Positions 16,875 to 25,621 of a stretch of 34,209 nucleotides of DNA are shown in pieces; the first letter of the stretch is position 1; every line of letters begins with the position of its first letter. This DNA comes from Burkholderiales bacterium (GTDB lineage Bacteria; Pseudomonadota; Gammaproteobacteria; Burkholderiales; Burkholderiaceae_C). The stretch covers positions 1 through 34,209 of the forward strand of contig JACPVA010000194.1 of the NCBI GenBank assembly GCA_016191995.1, read 5' to 3'. A program made the position numbers and the translations under genes. The notes below the pieces were generated by a model, which worked only from the letters and a program-made list of their open reading frames with translations, did not search any database and was not told where the DNA came from.

Positions 16875-17063
16875 TCAGAAAGCCACCATCTCGAAATCGG
16901 CTTTCTTCACGCTGCACTCCGGGCAGCACCAGTCCTCGGGCACATCGGCCCAGCGGGTGCCGGGCGCCAGACCGTCCTGCGGGCGGCCCTGCGCTTCGTC
17001 ATAGACCCAGCCGCAGACAACGCACATGTACATCTGGAAGGGTGGGGCTTTGTCGGGGCTCAT
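16875..17063 (-). CDS. Rubredoxin
   Basis: A 62-residue one-iron electron carrier. The two metal-binding knuckles are CVVCGW (Cys14, Cys17) and CCPEC (Cys47, Cys50), separated by the usual YDEAQG...DGLAPGTRWADVPEDW segment. I prefer the ATG at 17063; a TTG nine bases upstream would add only three residues. It lies 20 bp after the stop of the copper receptor and reads in the same direction, so it may be co-transcribed. Partners are not evident; usual ones are alkane hydroxylase-type oxygenases or oxygen and peroxide detoxification enzymes, none of which is nearby. The ribosome-binding site is weak, which fits coupled translation. Confidence 0.93.
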   Translation of the reverse strand: MSPDKAPPFQMYMCVVCGWVYDEAQGRPQDGLAPGTRWADVPEDWCCPECSVKKADFEMVAF

Positions 17064-17083
17064 GGGTGGCAAGGGTGGAGGTG

Positions 17084-19336
17084 TCAGAACTTGACGGTCA
17101 GCCCCACGTTGAACGAGCGGCCCATGCCCGGCACGCGCACGCCCCAGGGCACGGCGGTACCGGCCATGGTGCGGCCCTGGCCTACGTAGGCGCCGCCTTG
17201 GGGGTGGTTGTAGAAGCGGTCGAACAGGTTGTCGATGCCGAAGTCTACGCGCACCTGCTTCCAGTCGTAGCTGGCACGCAGGTTCACCAGGCCGTAGCCT
17301 GCGGTGGTCAGCTCGTTGCGCTCGGCGTTCACGCGGGTCTTGCCGTCCACCACCAGCAGTTCGGCGCTGGTCGTCCAGCCGCCCAGGCGCTGGGTCAGGG
17401 CCACGCGGGCGTTCAGCGGCATGATGTTGTAGAGGTGGTCGCCCGTGGTGCGGTTCTTGCCGTTCACGTAGCTCAGCACGCCGCTGAGGGTGAACTGGCC
17501 CCAGTCCCCGTACTTGCCCAGGTCGCTGAAACCCGACAGGTCAAAGCCATGCAGGCGTGCGTCCTGGTTCAGGTAGCGCAGGTAGACAAAGGCGTTGTGG
17601 GCCGTGAGGTTGGCGTTGGTGCAGGCCGACATGCCGCTGCCGCCGCCGCAGCGCTTGGCGTCGATGTAGTTGTTCACGTAGCTGAGATAGGGCGTGAACT
17701 TGACGCCCCAGCGCTCGCCCGTGGCGTCGTGCCAGTCGGCGGTGGCGCTCAGGGTGTTGGCGGTTTCGGGCTTGAGGTCGGGGTTGCCCACGTAGCCGTT
17801 GCCGTCGCCCACCAGGTTGATCATGCGCATGGCCATGCCGCCGGTGGACCAGGTGTAGCGCTCGTACAGATTGGGCGAGCGCGTCTTGTGCGCAAAGCCG
17901 AACTCGTAGCTGGCGTTGGCATTGGGCGTGTAGCGGGCCAGGGCGGTCAGGTCGATGTTGCTGTCGCTGCGCTTGCGGTCGCGCGCGTTGAAGGCGTTGG
18001 CGTCCATGTCGTAGCCGCTGTTGTAGCCCTGCACGGCGCCGCTGTTGGTGCGCACATGGCTGCTGCGCAGGCCCACTTGCGAGAGCCATTGCGGGGTCCA
18101 GCGGGCTTCCCATTCGCCATACACGTCAAGGCGGTCGCGCTGGCCATCGCGGATGTTCCAGAAGGTGTTGGGCGCCATGCCGCCGCCCGAGGGCAGCCAC
18201 CAGTCGTCCAGGCGGTAGGTCTGCAGCTCGCTGCCCACGCGCAGCGTGTCGCGGGCCGACAGCGGCAGCTCAGCCTGCACGCGCAGGCCGGTGGTCTTGC
18301 CCTCGGTGTCCATGGGCATGCCGGGCACATTGCCTGCAGGGCCGTACCAGAATTGCTTGTCCTCGCCGTAGTTCATGCTGTGGCGGGTTTTCTCGTGGTA
18401 GGCGCGGGCCTGCAGTCGGCCCCAGGCGTAGCTGCCCAGGTAGCGCAGGTTGAATTGGTGGCTGTCGTTGCCCGTCATGTCCATGCGCTGGTTGGGGTAG
18501 TTCTGGTACGCAATGTCCTGCAGGCCCAGGCGCATTTCGACCAGGTGGTTTTCGTTGCGCAGTGCGTAGGCCAGTGCGTGGTTGGTGGTCTTGTAGCTTG
18601 ACGAGCCCACCACGTCGCCCGGCAGCCAGCGGTTGGGCTTGTCGGTCGCGGCGGCGCCTGCGGGCTTGAAGGCCTTGGCGGCCTTGTAGTCATTGGCCTG
18701 GGCGGTGGAGCCGTCGTAGCGCAGGCTCATCTGTTCGGTGGCGTAGGTGGCAGAGAGGTTCAGCCCCGCGCCGTCGCCGTTGCTGCGGTAGAAGGTGCCT
18801 GCCTGGCCCTTGAGCAGCTTGCCCTGGCCGGGGGCGGCGAATTCGGGCGCCGCCGATTCGACCTGGATGGTGGCGCCAATGCTGTCGCCGCCCACGCTCA
18901 CGGGAGTGACGCCCGCAAACAGCCGCACCTTGCCCACGCGCGAGGGGTCGATGTAGGACAGCGGCGGGTTCATGTGGTTGCCGCAGGCAGAGATCAGGTC
19001 CATGCCGTCGACCTGGATGCGCAGCCGGTCGTCGGCCAGGCCGTGCACGCTGGGCAGGCTGGAAACACCGCCTGCGCCATACAGGCTTACGCCGGGCAGG
19101 CCGCTCAGCAGGCTGGCGGTATCGCTGGTGCGGGTGCGCTCGGCTTCGATCTGGTCGGCAGGCACTTCGCTGGCGGCAGCGGGCTGCACCGCAGCCTTGG
19201 ACGCCTTGACGGTGATGGGTTGCAGGGCGGCCTCTTGGGCCAGGGTGGCAAACGGCAGGCTGGCGAGCAAGGCGGACAGGGGGAGCAAGGCAAAGCGATG
19301 GCGTGCGCCAGCGCCTGCGTAAAGAACAGGTTTCAT
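17084..19336 (-). CDS. oprC: TonB-dependent copper receptor (OprC/NosA-like)
   Basis: An outer-membrane receptor of 750 residues: signal peptide (about 1-33, ending TLA), plug domain, then a 22-strand-type barrel ending in the aromatic residue F. The plug has VDGMDLISACGNHMNPPLSY, which marks the OprC/NosA copper-receptor subgroup. The residues that I recall as copper ligands in OprC are all present: Cys118 and Met122 (CxxxM) in the plug, and His319 and Met321 (HSM) in the barrel. Expected role is TonB-driven copper acquisition, for example for cytochrome oxidase or denitrification enzymes. The ATG at 19336 was chosen because a signal peptide follows; an earlier in-frame start gives no such peptide. 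A DUF2946-type gene lies 115 bp upstream on the same strand. Confidence 0.9.
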   Translation of the reverse strand: MKPVLYAGAGARHRFALLPLSALLASLPFATLAQEAALQPITVKASKAAVQPAAASEVPADQIEAERTRTSDTASLLSGLPGVSLYGAGGVSSLPSVHGLADDRLRIQVDGMDLISACGNHMNPPLSYIDPSRVGKVRLFAGVTPVSVGGDSIGATIQVESAAPEFAAPGQGKLLKGQAGTFYRSNGDGAGLNLSATYATEQMSLRYDGSTAQANDYKAAKAFKPAGAAATDKPNRWLPGDVVGSSSYKTTNHALAYALRNENHLVEMRLGLQDIAYQNYPNQRMDMTGNDSHQFNLRYLGSYAWGRLQARAYHEKTRHSMNYGEDKQFWYGPAGNVPGMPMDTEGKTTGLRVQAELPLSARDTLRVGSELQTYRLDDWWLPSGGGMAPNTFWNIRDGQRDRLDVYGEWEARWTPQWLSQVGLRSSHVRTNSGAVQGYNSGYDMDANAFNARDRKRSDSNIDLTALARYTPNANASYEFGFAHKTRSPNLYERYTWSTGGMAMRMINLVGDGNGYVGNPDLKPETANTLSATADWHDATGERWGVKFTPYLSYVNNYIDAKRCGGGSGMSACTNANLTAHNAFVYLRYLNQDARLHGFDLSGFSDLGKYGDWGQFTLSGVLSYVNGKNRTTGDHLYNIMPLNARVALTQRLGGWTTSAELLVVDGKTRVNAERNELTTAGYGLVNLRASYDWKQVRVDFGIDNLFDRFYNHPQGGAYVGQGRTMAGTAVPWGVRVPGMGRSFNVGLTVKF

Positions 19337-19402
19337 GGTGCTTGGGAATGTGGGGTGGGGGTGTTTGCAGCCGGACGCGAGGCCGCGCAAACTGTCTGGC
19401 GA

Positions 19403-19425
19403 CCCGCAGCCGGAGAAGCTGCGGG
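19403..19425. repeat. Inverted repeat between DUF2946-type gene and copper receptor
   Basis: CCCGCAGC and GCTGCGGG are separated by seven bases. It lies in the 115-bp leader of the copper-receptor gene. Neither strand has a T-run after it, so it is more likely an mRNA leader structure or regulator site than a terminator. Confidence 0.35.
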
Positions 19426-19451
19426 CCATTACCAAGAGAGAAAAATACCCG

Positions 19452-19847
19452 TCAGGCCAGCGGCGGGGCGTGTGCGGGGGGGTAGAGGCTCGCGTGCCTT
19501 AAAGCCCGTGCTGGTGCCGGCAGGTAACTGAACTGGTGGGCGCTTGCAGGCGCCAGTGCAGGAAGCTGCGCAGGGCTCTTGGGTGTGACCGTGCTGGCAG
19601 CCGCCAGTGCGCAGGTCGGGCAGGCCAGGGCCGCATCGACGGCGCTGTGGTCGCTGGGTGCGCGCGGTTGTGCCGCGGCGCTGCCGGCTACCGTGCAGAT
19701 ATCGCCGAGCAGCCCCGACTGGGTGAGCATTTGCCCCAGGTGCGCGGTGCTGATCTGTCCCACCCAGAACTGGGCCAGCAGCGCCAGCAGCGCCAGGGCC
19801 ATGCCCAGACGGAAGCGGTGTGCGGGGAGGGTGGGGTGCGGTCTCAC
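19452..19847 (-). CDS. DUF2946-type small exported protein
   Basis: A protein of up to 131 residues with one hydrophobic N-terminal segment (GMALALLALLAQFWVG, about 15-30) that may be a signal peptide or anchor. A Cys-containing middle (DICTV) and CPTC follow, then a Pro/Ala-rich tail. Size, layout and the CPTC motif match the DUF2946 family, which I remember as often lying beside copper receptors of the OprC type, as here. The GTG start at 19847 gives the longest form; an ATG at 19802 begins directly at the hydrophobic segment. Function is unknown; metal binding by the cysteines is an inference. Confidence 0.65.
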   Translation of the reverse strand: MRPHPTLPAHRFRLGMALALLALLAQFWVGQISTAHLGQMLTQSGLLGDICTVAGSAAAQPRAPSDHSAVDAALACPTCALAAASTVTPKSPAQLPALAPASAHQFSYLPAPARALRHASLYPPAHAPPLA

Positions 19848-19909
19848 GTTGCGAATTGTGACGCCGCGCAGCAGGGCCGGGCTTGTGGTGCATCAAGTCA
19901 TGGCGAGGT

Positions 19910-19934
19910 CACACGCCCCGCAGGGGCTTGTGTG
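19910..19934. promoter_or_regulatory. Inverted repeat in the divergent 190-bp promoter region
   Basis: CACAC-GCCCC-GCA-GGGGC-TT-GTGTG: two five-pair arms separated by a two-base bulge. It lies between the divergent DUF2946-type and DUF2189 genes, where promoters for both must be. It could be a regulator site. No T-run follows. Confidence 0.3.
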
Positions 19935-20036
19935 CTGCGGTATTCTCTGGCCGCATTGCGATGCTGCCTACCGGGCCTGCAGCGCTTGTGGGCGCTGTGC
20001 ATGCGCCCTTTCGATCACCCTGCCACTCTTGCACCC

Positions 20037-20900
20037 ATGAACCCAGCCCCCGCAGCCCTGCCCCCGGTGCGCTCCGTTCCCTGCACGCGGCCTTTCTCCT
20101 GGCTGCGCCGGGGTTGGCAGGATCTTTGGTGCGCGCGCAGCGCCAGTCTGGCCCAGGGGGCTGCGTTAACGCTGTTCAGCCTGCTGACGTGGGGCCTGGG
20201 GCGGGATCGGTTCGGGCTGCTGGTGGGCGCGCTGTCGGGCTTTCTGGTGCTGGCGCCGGTGCTGGCCACCGGGTTTTATGTGCTCAGCCGGGCATTGGAG
20301 CGTGGTGAGCCCGCCCGCATGGGGGTGGTGCTGCGCACCTGGTTCTTCTGGCAAAGCCACTACCGCAGCCGCTGGGACCATGACTACTGGTGCCTGGTGC
20401 GCCTGGGCCTGCTGCTTGCCCTGGCCGGTACGGGTTGGGTGCTGACATCGGCTGCGCTCATCACCTTGCTGGCCCCGGCGCCGGTGCGCACCCCGCAGGA
20501 TTTCCTGGCGCTGGTGGTGCTGGCGCCCGACAGCAGCTTGTTTGCACTGTGGCTGGCCCTGGGCAGTGTGCTGGCGGCGCCGATTTTCGCGTCCACGGTG
20601 GTGTCCTTCGCGCTGCTGCTGGATCGGCGCATCGGCCTGTGGCCTGCCGTGCTCACCAGCTGGCAGGTGGTGCTGGCCAACCCGGCCACCATGGCGCTGT
20701 GGTCTTTGCTCATTCTGGCCGTGGTGCTGCTGGGCATGGCGCCCTGCATGCTGGGCCTGGCCCTGGCCATGCCCTGGCTGGGCCATGCCAGCTGGCATGC
20801 CTACCGCGATCTGGTGGATACCACCGGCCTGCCCGAGCGCGAGCCGCGCGCCGTGGCTCCGGGTACCGGCGCGGAGCAACACAAGGCAAACGCATCGTGA
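20037..20900 (+). CDS. DUF2189 family inner-membrane protein
   Basis: A 287-residue integral membrane protein with about six hydrophobic helices. The order PFSWLRRGWQDL, then a helix pair, LATGFYVLSRALERGE, a charged loop, and the final CMLGLALAMPWLGHASWHAYRDLVD matches the DUF2189 family (PF09955). Function is unknown. The ATG at 20037 was selected because the longer open frame upstream is not membrane-like and crosses the intergenic region. The stop overlaps the start of the DUF2788 gene (GTGA), indicating coupled translation. Confidence 0.8.
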   Translation: MNPAPAALPPVRSVPCTRPFSWLRRGWQDLWCARSASLAQGAALTLFSLLTWGLGRDRFGLLVGALSGFLVLAPVLATGFYVLSRALERGEPARMGVVLRTWFFWQSHYRSRWDHDYWCLVRLGLLLALAGTGWVLTSAALITLLAPAPVRTPQDFLALVVLAPDSSLFALWLALGSVLAAPIFASTVVSFALLLDRRIGLWPAVLTSWQVVLANPATMALWSLLILAVVLLGMAPCMLGLALAMPWLGHASWHAYRDLVDTTGLPEREPRAVAPGTGAEQHKANAS

Positions 20901-21109
20901 TTTTTGGCTACACCGAAGCCGAGATATCGGCATTCTTCCTGACCTGGGGCGTGGGCGCCTTCATCCTGTTCATGGTGTTCATCATCGGGCACCTGGCATG
21001 GGAGTCCAAGGCCGGGAGGTTTGGCACCTTTGTGCTCTTTCTGGGACTGGGCGTGGGCTTCCTGGGTTTTCTGGCCAAGGTGCTCATCCAGTGGTGGCTG
21101 GAGCGCTAG
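20897..21109 (+). CDS. DUF2788 family small membrane protein
   Basis: A 70-residue protein with two predicted membrane helices (about 12-30 and 43-63) joined by a charged loop WESKAGRFG. The start FGYTEAEIS and the segment KAGRFGTFVLFLGLGVGFLGFLAKV match the DUF2788 family as I remember it. It uses a GTG start inside the stop of the preceding gene (GTGA overlap). No function is known. Confidence 0.78.
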   Translation: MIFGYTEAEISAFFLTWGVGAFILFMVFIIGHLAWESKAGRFGTFVLFLGLGVGFLGFLAKVLIQWWLER

Positions 21110-21137
21110 ATTTCATTTTCTGTGGAGACAACTTACC

Positions 21138-21800
21138 ATGGGTCTGACCATTTACGGCATTGCCGCATCGCGCGCTGTGCGCCCGCTGTGGGCCGCTACC
21201 GAACTGGGGCTGGCGTTTGAGCATGTGCCCACGCCGTATCAGAAAGGCGGCACGCGCACGCCGGAGTTTCTGGCGCTCAACCCCAATGGCCACATCCCGG
21301 TGCTGGTGGACCGCCGCCCCGAGGGCGAGGTGGTGCTGTGGGAAAGCATGGCCTGCACGCTGTACCTCGCGCGCCACCATGGCAAGGGCGATGGCAGCGA
21401 CCTGGCCCCGGCCAACGCGCACGAGGATGCCGAGGCACTGCGCTGGAGCTTCTGGACCGTGAACGAGTTGGAGGCCGACGCGCTCACCGTGCTCATGCAC
21501 CGCCTAGCCATGCCGCCCGAGCAGCGCAAGCCCGATCTGGCCGACGCCGCCGAAAGGCGCCTGAAGGTGCCGCTGCGCGTGCTGGAGCAGCACCTGCAGC
21601 GCCAGGCCGAGCGCGGCCAGGACCATTTGGCGGCGCAGCGCTTTACCGTGGCAGACCTGTGCGTGGCCAGTGTGATGGGCTGGGTCAAGCCTGCACGCGC
21701 CTTGCTGGAAGCCCACCCCGCCACCCATGCCTGGCTGGCACGCTGCCTGGACCGCCCCGCGCAGCAGGCCATGCGCGCCCTGGCGCGGCAGCAACACTGA
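21138..21800 (+). CDS. Glutathione S-transferase family protein
   Basis: A 220-residue cytoplasmic protein with the GST layout. The N-terminal thioredoxin-like half (1-80) has GIAASRAVRPLW, where Ser11 is a likely thiolate-stabilising residue, NPNGHIPVLVD with the cis-Pro, and WESMACTLYLAR, where Glu and Ser bind the glutathione gamma-glutamyl group. A helical C-terminal half with FTVADLCVASVMGW follows. The start at 21138 follows TGTGGAGA. It is 28 bp after the DUF2788 gene, so may be on its transcript. The substrate is unknown. A family B repeat follows directly. Confidence 0.9.
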   Translation: MGLTIYGIAASRAVRPLWAATELGLAFEHVPTPYQKGGTRTPEFLALNPNGHIPVLVDRRPEGEVVLWESMACTLYLARHHGKGDGSDLAPANAHEDAEALRWSFWTVNELEADALTVLMHRLAMPPEQRKPDLADAAERRLKVPLRVLEQHLQRQAERGQDHLAAQRFTVADLCVASVMGWVKPARALLEAHPATHAWLARCLDRPAQQAMRALARQQH

Positions 21801-21801
21801 G

Positions 21802-21924
21802 CACACCCCTGTGGCGCTGCGCGCCTTCCCCCCGCTCTCGCCTCGCTGCGCGATGCGGGCAGGGGGACGCCACCGGTGCCCGCACGTGGGAATACTGGTG
21901 GCCCTTGCACGGTGGCCACTGTCT
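21802..21924 (+). repeat. Family B intergenic repeat, copy 2
   Basis: The 5' part matches the copy at 31390-31550: ACCCCT, then hairpin 1 (GGCGC-TGC-GCGCC, 21813-21825), then hairpin 2 (about 21828-21866) with apex CGC-TGC-GCG and a C-rich/G-rich base, then ACGC. Similarity fades after about 21870, with TGGCCCTTGC and CACTG still recognisable near 21902-21924. It fills the space between the GST and efflux genes. Confidence 0.75.
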
Positions 21925-22031
21925 GGTGTTGGCGCAGTGGCCTGTATGCAAGGCGGTGGTGTGTGTTGCTCTTTACCAGAACTTCACCTGCGGTTTGCAG
22001 GGCGGTCTTTGCTGCTGTGCACAATCAGGGC

Positions 22032-23450
22032 ATGACTTTTGGTTTGCGCTGGTTGGATTGGCGCCCCGCTGCAGGGGCGCTGGGCGTGGTGGGTATGGCG
22101 CTGCTGGTGCAAGGGTGCGCCCACAGCGTCCCGGCGGCGCCCCTGGCCCCGGACCTTGCGCTGCCTGCGGCCTGGAATGCGCCGCTGCCTTCGGGCGTGG
22201 CCGCCATGCCCCAGGCCGACGACCTGGCCCGCTGGTGGGAGCGCTTTGGCGACACGCAGCTCAGCGCCCTGGTGGCGCAGGCCTTGCAGGCCCATCCCGG
22301 CGCCCTTTCAGCCCAGGCGGCCTTGCGCCAGGCGCGCGTCCAGGCGCGTGTGCAGGCGGCGGGCCTGCTGCCTGATGTCTCGCTCTCAGGCTCGGCCCAG
22401 CGCAGCCGATCCAGTGGGGCGACGGGCAACAGCTTCCAGGTCGGGCTGGATGCGGGCTGGGAGCCCGACCTTTTCGGCCGCCTGGACGCTGGCGTGCAGG
22501 CCAGCGAGGCCGACGCACGCGCCGCCCAGGCCAGCCTGGAGCAGGTGCATGTGTCGCTGTCGGCCGAGGTGGCCCTGCAGTACATTGCCCTGCGCGGCCT
22601 GCAGCAGCGCCTGGGCATTGCCCAGCGCAACCTGGAAACCCAGCAGCAGACCTTGCAGATCACCGACTGGCGCGTGCAGGCCGGGCTGGCCACTTCGCTC
22701 GTGGCCGAGCAGGCCCGTGCTGCAGCCGAGCAGACCGCCGCGCAGGTACCGCAGCTGCAGGCCAGCCTGGCGCAGGCGCGCCATGCGCTGGCGCTGCTCA
22801 CCGGCCAGGCACCGGCGGCGCTCGACGCCGCGCTTGCAGCGCCGCAGGCGGTGCCGCTGCCTGCCCAGAGCCTGGCCATGGACATTCCCGCAGACACCCT
22901 GCGCCAGCGCCCCGACGTGCGCGTGGCCCAGGAGCGCGTGCAGGCAGCGTTGGCGCGTGTGTCCCAGGCCGACGCGGCGCGCTACCCCAGCCTGCGCCTG
23001 TCGGGCAGCCTGGGCCTGCGCGCCCTCACACTGGGGGCGCTGGGCGACAGTGCCTCGCTGGTGCACTCGCTGCTGGGCAGCGTGGCTGTGCCCCTGTTCG
23101 ATGGCGGTGCTGCCCAGGCCCAGGTGCAGGTGCAGCAGGCCGCGCTGGAACAGGCGCGCCAGGCCTACCAGTTGGCAGTGCTGACAGCCTTGCAGGAAGT
23201 GGAAGACGCCCTGGCGGCGCTGAACGGCGAGGGCGCGCGCCAAGCCCACCTGCAGCAGGCCGCGCAGGCTGCGGGCAATGCCGCCTTGCTGGCCCAGCAG
23301 CGCTACGCGAGCGGGCTGATCGACTTTGCCGCGGTGCTGGAAACCCAGCGCACCCAACTGACGGCGCAGGACGCTCTGGCCACGTCCCAGGCCAACCTGG
23401 GCTCGGGCCATGTGCGGCTGTTCAAGGCGCTGGGCGGCGGCTGGCAGTAG
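22032..23450 (+). CDS. Outer-membrane efflux lipoprotein (TolC/NodT family)
   Basis: The outer-membrane channel subunit of a tripartite exporter, 472 residues. The ATG at 22032 begins a lipoprotein signal peptide with lipobox VQGC (Cys29). Two outer-membrane efflux protein repeats (PF02321) follow: WWERFGDTQLSALVAQAL, the strand-turn GWEPDLFGRLDAGVQA, LRQRPDVRVAQERVQAA and the second-half equivalent VPLFDGGAAQAQV. YASGLIDFAAVLETQRT is typical of the last helix. It is followed after 42 bp by the adaptor and coupled ABC genes, so it belongs to the same pump. Confidence 0.92.
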   Translation: MTFGLRWLDWRPAAGALGVVGMALLVQGCAHSVPAAPLAPDLALPAAWNAPLPSGVAAMPQADDLARWWERFGDTQLSALVAQALQAHPGALSAQAALRQARVQARVQAAGLLPDVSLSGSAQRSRSSGATGNSFQVGLDAGWEPDLFGRLDAGVQASEADARAAQASLEQVHVSLSAEVALQYIALRGLQQRLGIAQRNLETQQQTLQITDWRVQAGLATSLVAEQARAAAEQTAAQVPQLQASLAQARHALALLTGQAPAALDAALAAPQAVPLPAQSLAMDIPADTLRQRPDVRVAQERVQAALARVSQADAARYPSLRLSGSLGLRALTLGALGDSASLVHSLLGSVAVPLFDGGAAQAQVQVQQAALEQARQAYQLAVLTALQEVEDALAALNGEGARQAHLQQAAQAAGNAALLAQQRYASGLIDFAAVLETQRTQLTAQDALATSQANLGSGHVRLFKALGGGWQ

Positions 23451-23492
23451 GCCCTGGCGCGTGCGCCCGTTTGACCCACTTTCTGGAATCCC

Positions 23493-24848
23493 ATGAACCC
23501 TTCTTCGCCTGAACCGACCAGCGCCGCCAGCCCGGCCGCGCGCGATGTGCAAAACCTGCTGGGCACCGAACACCCGCGCCCCTGGTGGCGCCGTCCCGCC
23601 GTGTGGACGGGGGTGCTGGTCTTGCTGGCAGCGGCTGCAGCGGGCTGGGCCTGGATGCAGCAGCGCCGCGCCACCCAGGCTCCGCAGTACGTGGCCGAAG
23701 AGGTGCGGCGCGGTGCGATCACGCTCAATGTGTCGGCCACCGGAACGCTGCAGCCCACGCGTTCGGTCAACATCGGCAGCGAGCTGTCGGGCACGGTGCG
23801 CCAGGTGCTGGTCGATGTGAACGACCGCATCAAGAAAGGCCAGGTGCTGGTGGAACTGGACACGGCCAAGCTCTCGGCGCAGGTGCTGCGTTCGCGTGCA
23901 TCGCTGGCATCGGCGCAGGCGCGGCTGGCGCAGGCACAGGCCACGCAGCGCGAGGCCCGGGCCAGCCTGGGGCGGCTGGAGGAAGTGGCCCGCCTGTCTG
24001 GCGGCAAGGTGCCTTCGGCCACCGAGCTGGACGCGGGCCGCGCCGCACTGGAGCGCGCCCTGGCCGACGAAGCCAGCGCCCGCGCCAGCGTGGAAGACGC
24101 GCGCGCCGCGCTGTCCACCGACGAAACCAACCTTTCCAAGGCGTCCGTGCGTTCGCCCATCGACGGCGTGGTGCTCACGCGCAGCGTGGAACCGGGCAAC
24201 GCCGTGGCGGCGTCGCTGCAGGCGGTCACGCTGTTCACCGTGGCCGAAGACCTGGGCCAGTTGCAATTGCAGGTGAACGTGGACGAAGCCGACGTGGGCG
24301 CCGTGCGCGTCGGCCAGAAGGCCAGCTTTACCGTGAGCGCCTATCCGTCGCGCCAATACCCGGCGCGCATCACCCGCGTGGCCTATGGCTCCACCAAGAC
24401 CGACAACGTGGTGACCTACACCGCCTGGATGCAGGTGGACAACGCCGACCTGAGCCTGCGCCCCGGCATGACGGCGGCCGCCACCATCACCGCCACCGAG
24501 CGCAACGACGTGCTGCTGGTGCCCAACACGGCCCTGCGGTTCGAGCCGGTCAACGCGGCAGCGGCACCTGCCGCCGGGGCGTCGGCCCAGGGCGGGGGCG
24601 GCATCGTGTCGCAAATGATGCCGCGCCCGCCCGGCGCATTTGCACGGCGCGGTGCGGCGGGCGGCAACGGCAAGGGGCCGGGCGATGGCGCGCGCAAGCA
24701 GGTATGGGTGCTGCAGGATGGCAAGCCCCAGGCCATGGCGGTGCAGGTGGGCATCAGCGACGGGCGCATGACCGAGGTCGGCAGCGAGCAGCTCCAGCCG
24801 GGCATGGCCGTCATCACCGACCAGCGCAGCAGCGGGGCGCAGCCATGA
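23493..24848 (+). CDS. Periplasmic adaptor of tripartite ABC efflux pump (MacA-like)
   Basis: A 451-residue membrane-fusion protein. One N-terminal membrane anchor (about 37-54) follows a cytoplasmic lead. Then come a beta-barrel/lipoyl half (SGTVRQVLVDVNDRIKKGQVLVELD style), an alpha-hairpin (about 120-210), the second lipoyl half (VRSPIDGVVLTRSVEPGNAV), and a barrel domain ending in RPGMTAAATI. A Gly/Ala/Pro-rich insert (about 350-395, AGASAQGGGG...PRPPGAFARRG) is unusual in length and is probably disordered. Stop and next start overlap (ATGA), so it is coupled to the ATPase. It would connect the inner-membrane permease to the lipoprotein channel. Confidence 0.9.
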   Translation: MNPSSPEPTSAASPAARDVQNLLGTEHPRPWWRRPAVWTGVLVLLAAAAAGWAWMQQRRATQAPQYVAEEVRRGAITLNVSATGTLQPTRSVNIGSELSGTVRQVLVDVNDRIKKGQVLVELDTAKLSAQVLRSRASLASAQARLAQAQATQREARASLGRLEEVARLSGGKVPSATELDAGRAALERALADEASARASVEDARAALSTDETNLSKASVRSPIDGVVLTRSVEPGNAVAASLQAVTLFTVAEDLGQLQLQVNVDEADVGAVRVGQKASFTVSAYPSRQYPARITRVAYGSTKTDNVVTYTAWMQVDNADLSLRPGMTAAATITATERNDVLLVPNTALRFEPVNAAAAPAAGASAQGGGGIVSQMMPRPPGAFARRGAAGGNGKGPGDGARKQVWVLQDGKPQAMAVQVGISDGRMTEVGSEQLQPGMAVITDQRSSGAQP

Positions 24849-25621
24849 GCGCAGCCACCCCTGCCGCCAGCGCGCAGGTTGCGGGCGGCATGCCGCTGAT
24901 CCGGCTGCGCGGCGTGACCAAGGTGTACGGCGAAGGCGCACTGGCGTTTGCGGCGCTCAAGGGTGTGGATCTGGATATCGCACGCGGCGACTTCGTGGCC
25001 ATCATGGGGCCCAGCGGCTCGGGCAAGTCCACGGCCATGAACACCCTGGGCTGCCTGGACCGGCCCACCACGGGCGACTATCTGTTCCAGGGCGTGCATG
25101 TGGAGTCGCTCTCGCGCGACGAGCGCGCGCGGCTGCGGCGGCGGTTTTTCGGCTTTGTGTTCCAGGGCTTCAACCTGCTGGCGCGCACTTCGGCGCAAGA
25201 GAACGTGGAGCTGCCCCTGCTGTACCGGGGCGAAAGCGCCGCCGTGCGCCGCCAGGCGGCTGCGCAGGCGCTGGACGCGGTGGGCCTCAAGGGCTGGGAG
25301 CACCATACCCCAGCCGAACTCTCGGGCGGGCAGCAACAGCGCGTGGCCATTGCGCGCGCCATCGTCACCCACCCCGCCGTGCTGTTGGCCGACGAGCCCA
25401 CGGGCAACCTGGACACCCAGCGCAGCGTGGAGATCATGGAACTGATCGCACGCCTGAACCGCGAGCGCGGCATCACCGTCATCATGGTCACGCACGAGCC
25501 CGACATGGCGGCCTATGCGCGGCGCGTGGTGCGCTTTGTCGATGGCGTGGTCGAAAGCGACCGCCTGAACCCCGAACGCGCCAGCGCTCCCGAGGGCCTG
25601 GCCGCGCAGGAGTCTGCCTGA
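24845..25621 (+). CDS. ABC exporter ATPase (MacB N-terminal type / LolD-like)
   Basis: A 258-residue ATPase. Walker A is GPSGSGKST (55-63), the Q-loop is in FGFVFQGFNLL, the signature is LSGGQQQRVAIARA, Walker B is VLLADEPTGNLD, and the switch His is in MVTHEPDMA. This pattern belongs to the MacB/LolD/FtsE class that works mechanically with FtsX-fold permeases. It is separate from its permease rather than fused, as it is in E. coli MacB. The ATG at 24845 overlaps the adaptor stop, and its own stop overlaps the permease start by one base (TGATG). Confidence 0.92.
   Translation: MSAATPAASAQVAGGMPLIRLRGVTKVYGEGALAFAALKGVDLDIARGDFVAIMGPSGSGKSTAMNTLGCLDRPTTGDYLFQGVHVESLSRDERARLRRRFFGFVFQGFNLLARTSAQENVELPLLYRGESAAVRRQAAAQALDAVGLKGWEHHTPAELSGGQQQRVAIARAIVTHPAVLLADEPTGNLDTQRSVEIMELIARLNRERGITVIMVTHEPDMAAYARRVVRFVDGVVESDRLNPERASAPEGLAAQESA

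Noticed and set aside
17064..17072. TTG start for rubredoxin nine bases upstream of the ATG
   Set aside because: It adds only three residues and has no better ribosome-binding site; the ATG is the simpler choice.
14524..18601. Long plus-strand open frames opposite ferrochelatase, the diguanylate cyclase, rubredoxin and the copper receptor
   Set aside because: All lie antisense to genes with unmistakable motifs, and their translations have low complexity.
19403..19425. Terminator between DUF2946-type gene and copper receptor
   Set aside because: The hairpin is perfect but no T-run follows on either strand, so I list it only as an inverted repeat.
22386..24941. Minus-strand open frame of about 850 codons opposite the efflux genes
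   Set aside because: Antisense to the TolC/NodT and MacA-like genes; no domain is seen.
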